64,000 nt of DNA, taken from positions 19,530,001-19,594,000 of the forward strand of contig OX344753.2 in the NCBI GenBank assembly GCA_947034885.2. The letters run 5' to 3'. Below, one piece after another: positions 13,540-24,655 of this stretch. The stretch's first letter is position 1. Every line of letters begins with the position of its first letter. The notes under the pieces are model-generated. The model worked only from the letters and a program-made list of their open reading frames with translations, did no database searches and was not told the origin of the DNA. This stretch comes from Thuidium tamariscinum. Taxonomy: Eukaryota; Streptophyta; Bryopsida; Hypnales; Thuidiaceae. A program made the position numbers and the translations under genes.

Positions 13540-13749
13540 CACTAGAAGAAAACCATGTTAAAATTGCTGAAAACACGTCATGTGGTTTGTGTTGAGTCCC
13601 TGTTTCAGAATGTAGTCAAAATGCAGTGAAAACACATTTTTCTGCGTTTTTTTGTGTTTTCACTGCATTTTGACTACATTCTGAAACAGGGACTCAACAC
13701 AAACCACATGACGTGTTTTCAGCAATTTTAACATGGTTTTCTTCTAGTG
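13540..13749. mobile_element. Perfect foldback MITE with CACTA termini
   Basis: The element starts CACTAGAAG and ends CTTCTAGTG. Its two 97-base arms (13540-13636 and 13653-13749) are identical inverted copies as far as I can read, separated by 16 bases. ATT flanks both ends, matching the 3-bp target duplication of CACTA (En/Spm, CMC) transposons. It has no coding capacity and is therefore non-autonomous. Perfect arms suggest recent insertion or correction of one arm by the other. Confidence 0.85.
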
Positions 13750-13752
13750 ATT

Positions 13753-14394
13753 CTATACGATATTTATTTGACAATAGCAAAATTGATTTTGCACATAGCA
13801 AAAGAAAGCCAATCCCATCTAGTCTATATACAAAATATATATTTTTGGAAAAAAAATTCTTTGCTTTCAAGAAAATGCTACCAAAGTTAAGTAAGCAAGC
13901 ATAAAATGGGTGATTCATTTGGGTCTTTAAGGGTTTACCTCTCCTAGTTATTTGGGATTCTTTGGCACTAGTGGAAAATATGCACAAGATAGTCATTGTA
14001 AAAACCACTAAGTTCACCAAGGAATTCAATTCCAACAATTGGTGGTGAACTGGACTATCTATCTCAATTGCAATGTCTACTAATATAATTTTAAATATAA
14101 ATTTGAACTTTTTTAATAATGATCACTTATGGTAAAATGAAAAAAAAAATTACATTTTCTCTTCAAACTGATAAAATGTTCAATGAAGGGGGCATTCTCC
14201 TCCAATCCTTTGTCATATACATACCTAATAATGAATGGTAGTGAAAAAATGTAGTCTAAGACCAAAGATAGTGTTTATTGTAATTTTGGACTAAATGATT
14301 TTGATCTACATTGCTACCAAATTCAATGTTACAACTTCTTATCTTTACATACATATAGACTATGGATCTATCTCATCTTGAAACTATATTATAC
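13753..14394. other. Intergenic between two transposon-like elements
   Basis: The open frames here are continuations of the mirrored foldback sequence. Nothing gene-like was recognised. Confidence 0.5.
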
Positions 14395-14398
14395 TTAA

Positions 14399-15333
14399 CC
14401 CCTAAACCCCTGAACATCGTTTTCACAAAAAAAAAATGCTCTAAAACTACCATTTCTAATACAATCTTGAGCACAGTTTTTTTTCTTAAACATTTCTGAC
14501 TCATGTAACCGTAGGATCTTGTAGTAAGGTGGTTTGTAAACATGTGGAAAAAATTTCAGAAATTTCTACTATGTAGATTGCAAGATATAAGCATTTGAAT
14601 TGACAAAAATTGTTTTTTTATCCTTGCGAAAATCCGGGCAGCTGCACTTCACAAGGTCACATTTGTGTGAAAAAAAATTCAAAATGGTGGTTACTCTTTG
14701 AATTCATACTTCAATGCAAGTTGGCTACATTCTCAAAAAATTTCAAACCATTTAGAATTGTACAACATGTAGGAAAAAATAAGTAAGTAGAAAGAAGTAA
14801 AAAATGAGCCAAAATACTAAATTGTGAACATTTTATTCATGGAATTGAAAATTTTCAATCCCAATGGTTAAAATGTTGAAATAAACAATCTACACCTCAT
14901 GTTTGTTTGTTTGTTCCAAAAATATGAAAAATTGAATTAAATGAAGAATTTCAAATTTTTTTTGTATTGTAGAGATTCTGTAACTAGTCGCAAACTACCC
15001 CAAACTCAAAATCTTCATAACTTTTGACTCATTGATTGGAATGGATTGATTCAAAGCTTCCCGTGTCTGTATAAACCTAAAGAATCAATTTGAAATTTCA
15101 CTTTTCAAAAAAAAGTTTTTTCAGCTGCCTGGGCTGCCCGCCGAGTAAACAAAGTGACATATCATGCCATAACTTTTTATCCACAAAGTCAAAAGTTATG
15201 AAAATTGTTGGGCCTTAAAGCTACTCCTCGGACACACATTTCATCAAAATTTCAAAGCAAAAAAAAACACCATCCGTAGTGAGCTGCCCAAAAAATTTAT
15301 AATCTCAAAAAACGTTGTTCAGGGGTTTAGGGG
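14399..15333. mobile_element. piggyBac-like non-autonomous element with TTAA target site
   Basis: A 935-base element begins CCCCTAAACCCCTGAACA and ends with its inverse, giving a TIR of about 25 bases with one mismatch. TTAA lies directly outside both ends (14395-14398 and 15334-15337). TTAA target sites and CCC-type ends are hallmarks of piggyBac transposons. No transposase frame is present. A diverged relative, itself carrying an insertion, lies at 51829-54025. Because TTAA is its own complement, a longer TIR ending in TTAA could give the same picture. Confidence 0.7.
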
Positions 15334-16079
15334 TTAAATCATACAATCAAACCAAAGTTGCTATAGTCCAATTACCTCTACTTCTTCTCTACCCTACAAA
15401 CGAAAGGTGAACATCCAAAAACATCCAAACAAGCTATTTACCACACCATAAAGATGACATAATTGGACCCTAAGGGCCACCTTTAGAATAAGTCCAAAAA
15501 CAAGTCTGGAATGGGTCCACAATGGATCTATCCATGTGTTTTTCAAATGTTTACACCTAAAAGTAATTCCTAGGGCCCTCCTTGCCTTGCCTAATGTGAT
15601 GGATGCACATCCAAATCTATAAACTTTTGCAGGCTCTTTAAGGTATTCTACACATGATTTGGAGTAGTGCAAGGCAAAACAAATATTTTCAAAGGTGGAA
15701 AGATAAAAATGATGGGCATTGCAATTACAATGAATTTTGGAAGGCAAAAAGTACTTATCTAATTTACCTTGTACACTCCCTTCAACAAAATCAGGGCCTT
15801 TGATTGCAAACATGAATTCAGAATTTGTATGAAAAATCATTTACAAAAAACAAAAAATTCCAGCATTTTCTCAAGTGGCCAAGCAAGGGGGTCAATTCAC
15901 CTTGGTCACTATTAACCCTATGGCTAGGCTACTATATCCACTAAAGAGAGAGAGCCATCCAATCCTTTTGGGGGGGACAATTTGATGTCAAATCGCACCA
16001 TTCGAAAATAAATGTCTACTTTTTGCCAAATAAAAGTAGTCTTTTTTTGCCAGAATTTCTTCATTTTTATTTGAAATAA
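15334..16079. other. Intergenic with repeat debris
   Basis: Around 15740-15905 the order of blocks (CTTATCTAATTTACCTTG, GGGCCTTTGATTGCAAA, GGGGGTCAATTCACC) matches the element at 17339-17553, so this is a diverged, one-ended relative. The minus-strand open frame at 15394-15840 has no recognised domain. Confidence 0.5.
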
Positions 16080-16350
16080 GGTGGGTACCCCTAAAATGGC
16101 CACTTATTCTTACTATGCCTAGTTCCTGTCATCATGTTGTTTAAATTTTTATATAGTCTTGTTGGTGAGTGAAAACATGTTCCAATGTACCAAAGTACAG
16201 AGGACTTGGATATCGTATGCAAAAGTTATTAACGGTCAAAGTCTGTTTTTGAAGTGGCCATCTACAGTCTAGGTTCATGATTGATTTCGGAAATGTATGC
16301 ACAGTGTAGATGGCACTTTAAGGTCAGGTGCCATTTTGGGTGTACCTACC
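16080..16350. mobile_element. MITE-like element, about 270 bp
   Basis: Imperfect terminal inverted repeats: GGTGGGTACCCCTAAAATGG on the left and GGTAGGTACACCCAAAATGG read inward from the right. A further, reversed copy of this terminus (GGGGGTACCCACC) occurs at 12679-12691 without a recognised partner. No target duplication is clear. Confidence 0.6.
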
Positions 16351-16459
16351 CTGTAGATGAAATCACCAAATTTGGATGAAAAAGTGCATGGATATGATTG
16401 AAAAGTGTTTTTTGGTCAAAAGATGAATGGATGGAGATATACCATGCTTCACCAAATTT

Positions 16460-16935
16460 TAAGTGGTTGCCATCTTGGCACTTTATCAGAAACTAAAAAA
16501 GAGGGCTGGAGCCATCATTGAAGACCAACTGGGTGGGACTGGATATGGAAACCGTTTTGATTCTTATCCACAACAAACTGAACAAATCATATGCCAATCA
16601 AAGCAAGCCGGCCCACCTATTTATCCACCAAAAACCTTGCGCTACAGGTGCTTCCCAGCGGACAGAGGGGCACCGCCGAAGGGGTTCCGTTGGACCGACT
16701 GCCCCCAAGGACCAACCTATTCTGCCCAGCCCCGGCCTACTCCCCCTGCGGCTCCATCCGAGGAGTCATGATGTCTTCCCCTTTTATTATGGCCAAGACC
16801 CAGCCTCGGAATGTGCTTCACTGGCTGCAGGGAGGGACTTCATGATACCTTCCCTCCACCCTTCATTGTATTTGACATGTTTGGATCAGTCGGGTGTTGT
16901 GATTTGGGGGCATGCCGACCATAAAGTTTGCTAAT
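16460..16935. other. GC-rich island in AT-rich DNA, function unknown
   Basis: Base composition shifts abruptly, with runs such as CCCCGGCCTACTCCCCC. Several overlapping + strand frames of 84-138 codons are open, but none shows a recognisable domain, and long GC-rich sequence keeps several frames open by chance. It could be a captured gene fragment or foreign insertion. Confidence 0.3.
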
Positions 16936-17338
16936 CTAGAACCACTTTTAGCCTGGTATGGACGTTGCGGACCTGAATGGGATGATGGATGATCGGAGAA
17001 GTCTTGCATGTAAGACAAAAGAGCAATCATTCATCCTTTGAATTGTGTGCAAAAAAGAAAGATAATGAATAATATTTTGACTTTCAATGAATATTTTAAA
17101 TTTTTTTTTTAAAAATGAGATGGTTCATATTGTTTCTAAAAGGATGGTTTCCATCAGGTGTTTTTTTGTTGGTGTCTAAGTGCTAGCTTCCCGATCTGGC
17201 TCACAACTGTTTGTGGCTCCCTCTCAATATGGCTTTACTATTCATCTACAGTACCAAAAAAAAACCCTGATTTTCATGGTGCCTAGTCTGTTCTTAGAGG
17301 ATTCATTTGGTCAGTGCAATCAAATTCATTTGATCGGA

Positions 17339-17553
17339 TGAATTGACCCCCTCGCTTAGCCACTCCACGTAATTTTCACGTGTGAGTCAAGCAAAAAGAC
17401 CCTTATTTTGTGCTTATCTAATTTACCTTGGACCCACCACCTCTTACGTAATTTGGGGCCTTTGATTGCAAATATGAATTCAAAAATTTGAAAAAAAAAA
17501 TTGAAAAAAAAATCCAGTGTTTTCCCAAGTGGTCGAGTGAGGGGGTCAATTCA
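17339..17553. mobile_element. MITE-like element with TGAATTGACCCCC ends
   Basis: The ends TGAATTGACCCCCTC and its inverse GGGGGTCAATTCA bracket 215 bases. The inner TIR continues with mismatches (CTTAGCCACT against CTCGACCACT). A related one-ended copy lies at about 15740-15905. Confidence 0.65.
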
Positions 17554-18569
17554 CCCCGGCCATTCATCTGAGGATGATTCAATAAGAAGTTATGCATTAG
17601 TTTGTTTGTTTTAAACCAATGAAAGGAATTCCATTGCAGAAAAATCAAGTACAAGCCAACCAGCCAACCCCTACATTAGGGGTTTGTTGGTGCACTTAGG
17701 GATAATGCCAATGATGTTGTTTCAGATGAATACTTTTAAAATGGATGAAATTGGATCAGGCACTGGCTGGCAGGCAGGCAATGATGTCAGTCTGTGAATC
17801 ATTCATCCTCTGATTTCATTCATTCATGTCACAGAATTGAAGTTCTAGGTCCGTCCAATGACACAAGGTCAGTTGGTGCCTTGGTGGGGGTCCATGTGCT
17901 TGGGACACAAAGTAAGTTAGATGTCGTCATTTGCCCAGTATTTTTTCTGCCAACATTCATTTATTAATTTTATTAATTTATTTAATTATTTATTTCTAAA
18001 CAAAGGAAATGAAATTTCATTGTTACTATGGACGAGGTAACCTTTGAGCTGCCGAGAGGCAATGAGAAGGTTACACGACGTAACCAGCTCTGTCCACAGA
18101 TGAAAAGTCTTGTAATTGTTGCCTTCATGCATGAATATCGTGTGATTATGATCAAATTATTCATTAGATGAAATTTGAAGGCATTAGGAGACTGCAGGTT
18201 CCTAGATTGAGGGAACACAGTTTCTGCCTTGTGAACTTGAATCCTACGTGGTCGCGACCCTGTCACATAATTATTATTTTTTTCAAATTATTTTTTGGAC
18301 TTATTTTCATATTTTAGGACCCAATTTATTATTATTATTATTAAAGTCGGCCTGACAATGGCCAGCGGCATTGGGAGCCGTTTCGGGAACAAACCTGAAA
18401 CGGCCCTGTAATGCCCTCAGATTTCATCTAATGTGTTTCACTGCAGCTATGCCTAAGTTTACCTAAGCTTACTGCAGAGTGAGCTTTGAAGTGGACTTGT
18501 TTTCAAGATGGATCAATGTGCTTTGTGGTGTTGCTACAACCTTGGGGATGTCAAATCAAAAGTGATGGA
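17554..18569. other. Intergenic, nothing recognised
   Basis: Mixed-composition sequence. Frames on both strands are short and carry no recognised motif. Confidence 0.45.
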
Positions 18570-19333
18570 GGGTGATTGCAAGAAACACTTCACGTTTTTG
18601 GCTCAAAATCCTGTTTTTTGGCATAGTACTACGCGATCCTGACAGTACAAAGTGTCTGACGCGCGCCTGCAAATCTCAACCGTCGATTTCAGGCACTTGC
18701 AAATCTAGGTCGTTAGTGTAGTACTATGCAGTATTATGCAGTACTATGTACTACTACAAGTACTTCATAGGCCATAGGGAGCAAAAAATAGCAGAAAAAG
18801 GGTCTGCGGACCTTTTTATTTTTAATAATTCAAAAAAAAAATCAAAAAATTATATTTAAAAAAAATATTTTTCTAAACAAAATTGTGCACACATTGCAAG
18901 AAAAAATTCCTTTAAAAAAGTTTTTCCCTCTTCGTAGAGTTTGTGCAAAGGAAGGTCACTTTGACCCCATGTGGACAATAGACATTTTACTATTTTTATA
19001 AAAACTCACCGTCAGTCCTTGAAATGTTAGTAGAACTCCAACTTGTCCAATTTGTGGCTTCAAATTCGGATTTTTGAGTCAAAAATAGGACTAACCCCCC
19101 CCCACCCCCACCCCAAAAAAAAGGCTAAGGTAGACAACCGATCGGGGGCAATTTTAAAATAGTAAAAAAAAAATTTAATTTTAAAAAATTACACAACATA
19201 TAAAACTTTTGTGTGCACCTTCATTCCAAATTTCAAGCTGATAGGACAAACGATGCAAAAGTTATGATAAAAAAAACTACCTATTGGAGGTCAAGGGGAC
19301 AAAAAATAGGACAAGTGTTTCCTGTAGTTACCC
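18570..19333. mobile_element. Non-autonomous transposon-like element, about 760 bp
   Basis: The left end GGGTGATTGCAAGAAACACT is mirrored at the right by AAGTGTTTCCTGTAGTTACCC, an imperfect terminal inverted repeat of about 21 bases. The interior is AT-rich with a homopolymer tract of Cs near 19090 and no transposase frame. A partial copy starts at 9936. Target duplication is not clear, so the superfamily is undecided. Confidence 0.6.
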
Positions 19334-19384
19334 TAGATGGCTTAGAGCATCCCACAGTTGCCCAACCAGATGCGTAAACGGATA

Positions 19385-19479
19385 CTCCCTCTGTCCCACT
19401 AAAAGCTTCCTAATTAGTCTGATTTATAAGGTAGTGTTTGCGCAAAGAATTTGGGAAGCTTTTAGTTGGACAAAGGGAG
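19385..19479. mobile_element. Stowaway-like MITE
   Basis: A 95-base element starts CTCCCTCTGTCCCACTAAAA and ends with the imperfect inverse TTTTAGTTGGACAAAGGGAG. TA flanks both sides (19383-19384 and 19480-19481). Short length, TA target duplication and the CTCCCTC-type terminus are the defining traits of Stowaway (Tc1/mariner) MITEs. Confidence 0.85.
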
Positions 19480-19494
19480 TATTTGGTGCAAGAT

Positions 19495-19759
19495 GTTAAA
19501 TCAGTCCCACAAAGGCAAGCCAAAGGGATAGAACACAGCTCTAGTAGGATAAAACTCATTTTACTACCTGGGGTTGATTGAGGTTTGGGGTTTATGTATT
19601 TGTTGGGTTTTTTAGTTGTGTTTGGATCTCCTTAGACTAATTCGGGGTCTCTAATGTCAAAAATGAACTCAATTTTTTTTTTAAATTTATATAAATTTTT
19701 TTAAAAAAATAAGCGTTTACCCTGTGGTAAACTTAGGGACTTCGTGGGACTGATTTAAC
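19495..19759. mobile_element. MITE-like element with GTTAAATCAGTCCCAC ends
   Basis: GTTAAATCAGTCCCAC at 19495 is repeated inverted at 19744-19759, enclosing about 265 bases. It sits 15 bases after the Stowaway-like element. No target duplication was identified. Confidence 0.6.
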
Positions 19760-19995
19760 GTCACGCGTATTTGGTTGGACCAAGCCACAAGTTCCTTCCC
19801 ATGGTGTACAAGACAGGGCTTAAAAAATGCCTGACCATGGCCAAATTTCGTGAAGAGATGGCGAAACGAAGAGTCATGAACCAGGTATATGATTTGGCAC
19901 AATTCTCAAGCTATAGTCTACTTAATTCAATACAATTTTTCAAGTAATATATGCTTTTCTAGATAGAAAATACACTAGGCCCAAACTTCATGCAT

Positions 19996-20191
19996 GACAC
20001 TAAATCCTCCATTTGAACTAGGTCCTATAGTGTAATCTCTGACATTCCCTAGCTAATTTGGGGTCCCTAATTGCAAATAAGAATTCAAAATTTACAAAAC
20101 AAAATTATTTCCAAAAAATAAAAAATTCTTGCATTTCCCCCAGGATAAATCTATTCCTGTAGGACCTAGTTCAAATGGAGGACTTAGTGTC
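19996..20191. mobile_element. MITE-like element with GACACTAA ends
   Basis: A 196-base element has inverted ends of about 32 bases sharing CCATTTGAACTAGGTCCTA. The ends contain CACTA/TAGTG, but the flanking bases (TGA and TCT) do not form a matching 3-bp duplication, so CACTA membership is uncertain. Confidence 0.65.
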
Positions 20192-21720
20192 TTCTAGACT
20201 TCATAAATGGGAGCATATTCAATAATAAGACAAGATTCATTATTTTTCAATTACAAAAAGATTGGCCAAGCCATGTCTTTCCATTCCATGTCTTTATGGA
20301 ATGTAAATGGGAGACATGACTTGAGGTCAAGGTTTTTTTTTGGTTTTTAGACAAATGGTGATGTGGCCTTCCTTTCAAGAAGGTTTTAAGTTGATTGACT
20401 CTTAAACTTAGGGGGCTTTAATTGAAGGAGGCCAATTTTGAGTATACAATTTTGAATATGTAATCTTTGTATGCAATTTTGGCTTTGCATGATAGATGAA
20501 ATGAGGTTTTAGAAGCATGTTGGCAATGGTAAAGAGGGCTATTATTTATGTTTGGCATTTTTGTCACATTTACCCTCATTTTTTTCTATAGGTTTGAAGT
20601 TGCCCATTTTTTTTTGAGGAAATTGGGCATTTAAAATGCCTAAAAAGACAACCCTACGTAAGGTCTACTAATGCACACACCAAGCCCACATTCCCCATCT
20701 TTTTTGGTTGGGTGAATTGTAGGAATGATCTAAGCCATGCTCAATCTTTTCAATCCTAGAAGGGCCTGAAAGTCTTTTACAACCATATAGTATATTACTA
20801 AATAATAGTTGAAAGGTTATGATATTAAATATAGGTCATATGGAAGACCCCAAGTCCTTTCTAAAGTTAATTAAGTGAAGTAAAAGTATATTTCTAATTC
20901 TTCAATTTATAAAAACTTAGGAATCCAAAAAAATTCACATTGTGGGTCTAAATGCAATGAAATAAAGTCCATGTATCCCTCCCCTCTAAAGGTTTTTGGA
21001 TAGTACCAAAAAGATGACCGAGGGATGTATGGTCATAGGGATCTCACCATAATAAACAAATAGACTAATTTGAGGTATGGATCGTAGATATTGTACGATG
21101 GAGATACATGAGTAGATGAATAATATTAAAGTTACATTAGTTTCCTAGTATGAAGAAGCGATCATCTTTGTGAAGGTTGATGGTTTTGAAATGGACATGG
21201 TTATAATTAAATGGTTTGTATGTGCAAATGGTGATTATTTTAGGACATGAATGATCTCCATCTAGATATAGAGACCATTTTAGAACCTTATTTGTTTTAC
21301 CACCTCCTAATTTAGGGACACTTCATACTATATCCAAAGGTCAAGAAGCCATAGGTTTCCACCAATTAAATTTCAAGAAACCAAAAATTTGGATTCTTTA
21401 TCCTTCACACTAAAAGGCAAAGTTCAAAGGCTATTGCCCACATGTTAGCAAATGACCTATATGGTGATGAACTTTTGAAGGAAGTTTAGATTGACTAAAG
21501 ATAGAGCCCTAAATTATAGTTTAGAGGTTGAGATTTTAAAAATAAAAAATAAAAAATAGACAAGATCTCAATTGTTAGATCGATATGGGTGTAGGCTTTG
21601 GGGCTTTGATCTTGGGAGACTTTCCACTATGGCCATTCAAATTAAGAGACCTTGAGAGTTTATTGCTAAAAGTTTTGGAACCTTGGATTTCGCCTTAACA
21701 AGCTTTACACTATAGCTTAA
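20192..21720. other. Intergenic with transposon debris
   Basis: No gene was recognised. Around 21624-21716, blocks like CCACTATGGCCATTCAAATT resemble the Tourist-like MITE at 23913, suggesting a diverged relative next to the following element. Confidence 0.4.
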
Positions 21721-22693
21721 CCCTAGACCGCCCAAGGTCCAACCAGGCTTAAAAACTGCTTGCCTTTGCAAGTCTGAAGAGTCAAAATTAGAGTAAGTTA
21801 TGAAGATCTTAACCGTACAATATTTTAGTGTGCATGTTGTAGATGGTGTGGAATAAATTTGGGGTCGTTTGACCGTATAGATTGAAAGATTATAATGTTT
21901 AAGTGTTAAAAAAAGGTGCTGAAATTTTCTTAAAAACACATTTGGAGGTGAAGTTTGATTTCTAAATCTACTCAAATGACAAAACTTTAAGCTACAAAGT
22001 GATTCAAAACTAAAAGATAAAAGATTTGGTGAGAAAAAACATCACACAAATGAATCACTATGTCTGCAAAATGGATTTGAAATGTTAAAAAACAGTAAAA
22101 AAAGTAGCAAAAAATCACATCTATGACTGAAACTCCTTCTACTAAAATGCTTCTCAATCACTCAAAACCTCTTCAATTGACATGAAATTTTGAGAACAAG
22201 AACTAGACAAGTATGCGCAACTTCTCCAACAAGAATGTTTGAAAAAGAATCATGTATGGAGAAGTTATGAGTCGCCAAAGTTCACTGAATTGCAAAAATG
22301 TCAGGATTTTAAACTTCGAATTGCTCCCAAGCATTCAAAACAGCTTGGATTGCCATGAAAATATCACCACAATAACTAAACCTTAAGGGGAACAAAACCC
22401 AACAAATTTTACCAAAAACGAACATTTTATGAAAAAGATACAAGCCCTCAAAGTTGCAATCATTACAGCGTAGTGTAATGAACCCAAATTGAACTTGTGA
22501 ACTTTGAATGACTTTCACAAACTCAATATGTCTTGGATTGATCTGAAATTTTTACCATGACAACTAGACTAGCATTCACAACTTTCCCAACAATTTTTAT
22601 TGAATTCAGACATTGGATGCAAACGTTATGGCGCTTCAAAGTTGATTGCCAGTATGTGTGAGGACACATTTCGTCCACTTGGGCGGTCTAGGG
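21721..22693. mobile_element. Second piggyBac-like element with TTAA target site
   Basis: A 973-base element with perfect 16-base terminal inverted repeats, CCCTAGACCGCCCAAG, flanked on both sides by TTAA (21717-21720 and 22694-22697). CCCTAGA ends with TTAA targets are typical of piggyBac. The interior has no transposase frame. From about 22130 it carries three degenerate tandem units of roughly 170-180 bases, each with blocks like GACATGAAATTTTGAGAAC and AAGTTATG. Confidence 0.75.
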
Positions 22694-22697
22694 TTAA

Positions 22698-23912
22698 CAA
22701 AGGTTCCAATTCTTATATTTTATTGCCTATTTATTGCCTATTTTTTTGGACTCTCAATAAAGTTTGTCTAGTCAGTCCCACAACGTCTTAACTTAGATGG
22801 ACATGGTCTAAAGCGTCCCTTAGTGGACGTCAAAGTAGAATTCTAAGGTTTATTTGTTTATTTTATTGTTATTGGAAGAAATAGTAAAAAGGTGTCAAAA
22901 TTGAAGATGATATTGAAAATTTTGTCTTTTAACCGTAGAAAATATGTGACTATCACCAAGGAATTTAGGTTCTTTCAATTTCCTTGAAAGACATTCATTG
23001 GACACTTTAAATCTTCAATAGGTTCATTCTAAGTCTATAGTAGGGTCATTTTAGATGCTCTTGTAAAACTTGATCTTCAAAAAACATTGACCCTCCGTAC
23101 AACAAACTAAAACTTAGAGAGTTTACAAAATAGCCAGTACCAACTTCCACTAATAGATGTTTCTACATTATGCAAGCATTTTACTATTATTTACTCATAT
23201 TTTCCATACTAATGAGAAAGGAAATAGACGAAGGCTTGTCATAGGTATGCCTTGAAACACAAATATTCTAAGCTAGAAATACCCATTCCCGTATATGTTC
23301 CTATTCTTTGTCCCTAAACTCACCCAATTATTTCCCTAAACTTTGGTAAATGTATCTTCCACATCCTAAGTATTAATTTGCTCACGCATTTGAAGAACAC
23401 ATTTTTAACTGAGACTCATTGATAGCTAATTCTTGCAAAGTTCAGATTTGAATGCACCTATGTGATAGTTTTAAAGGTTTAGACAATTAATACTTTGAAA
23501 AATCATAAAAATCACATATAACATCCAAAAAATCTATTTTCCCTTACACTACTTGATTTTCACTCACTAATATTGCGAAAACATTAATTTTTTTAAAAAG
23601 ATGCCTCTAACTAAGTTATGCTGAATTGCTTATATTGGCCGTTTTGCGTGCTCCCAGCCTGCCACCTCACATCTGATACCGTTGGACAACTTGCCAGCAA
23701 TTAACTGCAGTGCTTGGGGGCTTGTTGTCGGGCACTTGGGCCACTTGGACATGCTTAAAACTTATTACGGAGTAATATAAGTTACATCTTATTCTTTTGC
23801 AATGAATTGAAGTTCCGTTTCCGCATTTGTAAAAAATAAAGAGTAAAAACCTAAAAACATAGAAAAATAAGTTTAAAATAAATAAATAACTAAAAACTTA
23901 ATACACCACTTA
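22698..23912. other. Intergenic, nothing recognised
   Basis: AT-rich; no gene. Short CGGAGTA-like strings near 23766 and 24808 recall Stowaway ends but lack partners. Confidence 0.4.
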
Positions 23913-24052
23913 GGGGTGTTTCACACTATGGCTATCCAAATCGAAAGGTCATCAATTCCACCAAATTAGATTTGAGAAACCATAATTTTCACCAATCAGA
24001 TTTGAAAAAACCATGGCCTCTCAACTTGGGAGGTCATAGTGTGAAACGCCCC
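23913..24052. mobile_element. Tourist-like MITE
   Basis: A 140-base element begins GGGGTGTTTCACACTATG and ends with its near-inverse CATAGTGTGAAACGCCCC. TTA flanks both ends (23910-23912 and 24053-24055), the 3-bp target duplication of PIF/Harbinger elements. The interior also folds on itself around an AGATTTGA repeat. Confidence 0.8.
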
Positions 24053-24655
24053 TTAGCATATTCACGTACAAACTTATTACATCAAGTTCATTGGCCAAAA
24101 AACATTCTATAAGTTATCAATCCAAAATAAATTATTAGGAAATCCTTGCACCAGTGAGCTGAGAGTTCTTCATCATGTCGACACCATGACCCTCACTGCT
24201 TGACTTCAGTTCTACCAACTTAAATTAAGTTAAAATAGTCTGCTACTAAAATAGTCTGTCCGTCTAGCTCTAGCTCCAGCTCCTGTAGGATTTACTGTAG
24301 TTTGTTATCTGTCAATTTTACAGCTGCTACTAAAAAAAATACATAAATAAATAAATCACTTTTTCCCTTATCGATGGAATTTGTCCATGTGTTTAAAAAT
24401 AAAAATAAATGTCCATGTGGTAAAAAAAATAAAATTTTAAATCCTCTCAGGCAGGCAGTCTTCTCCGATTTGATATTTAAGATACGCCGCCGTCCACACT
24501 TGGCACACGCGGGTATAGGATCCCATTGGGTAATGGGTTCCACGTGGGCTATGTGGATAGAGTTTCCCACCACTCCCAGATTTATTTATGTATTTCTAAT
24601 TAACATTTTCCAATTATTAATTAATGCGGAGGCTGGCGGTTTAAAACTGACAACC

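Noticed and set aside
13694-14038. 114-codon minus-strand frame overlapping a + strand frame
   Set aside because: It partly lies in the perfect CACTA foldback and has no recognisable domain.
14399-14420. CCCTAAA-like motif suggesting an interstitial telomere repeat
   Set aside because: Only two units occur, and the same string is inverted at 15316-15333, which is explained by a transposon TIR.
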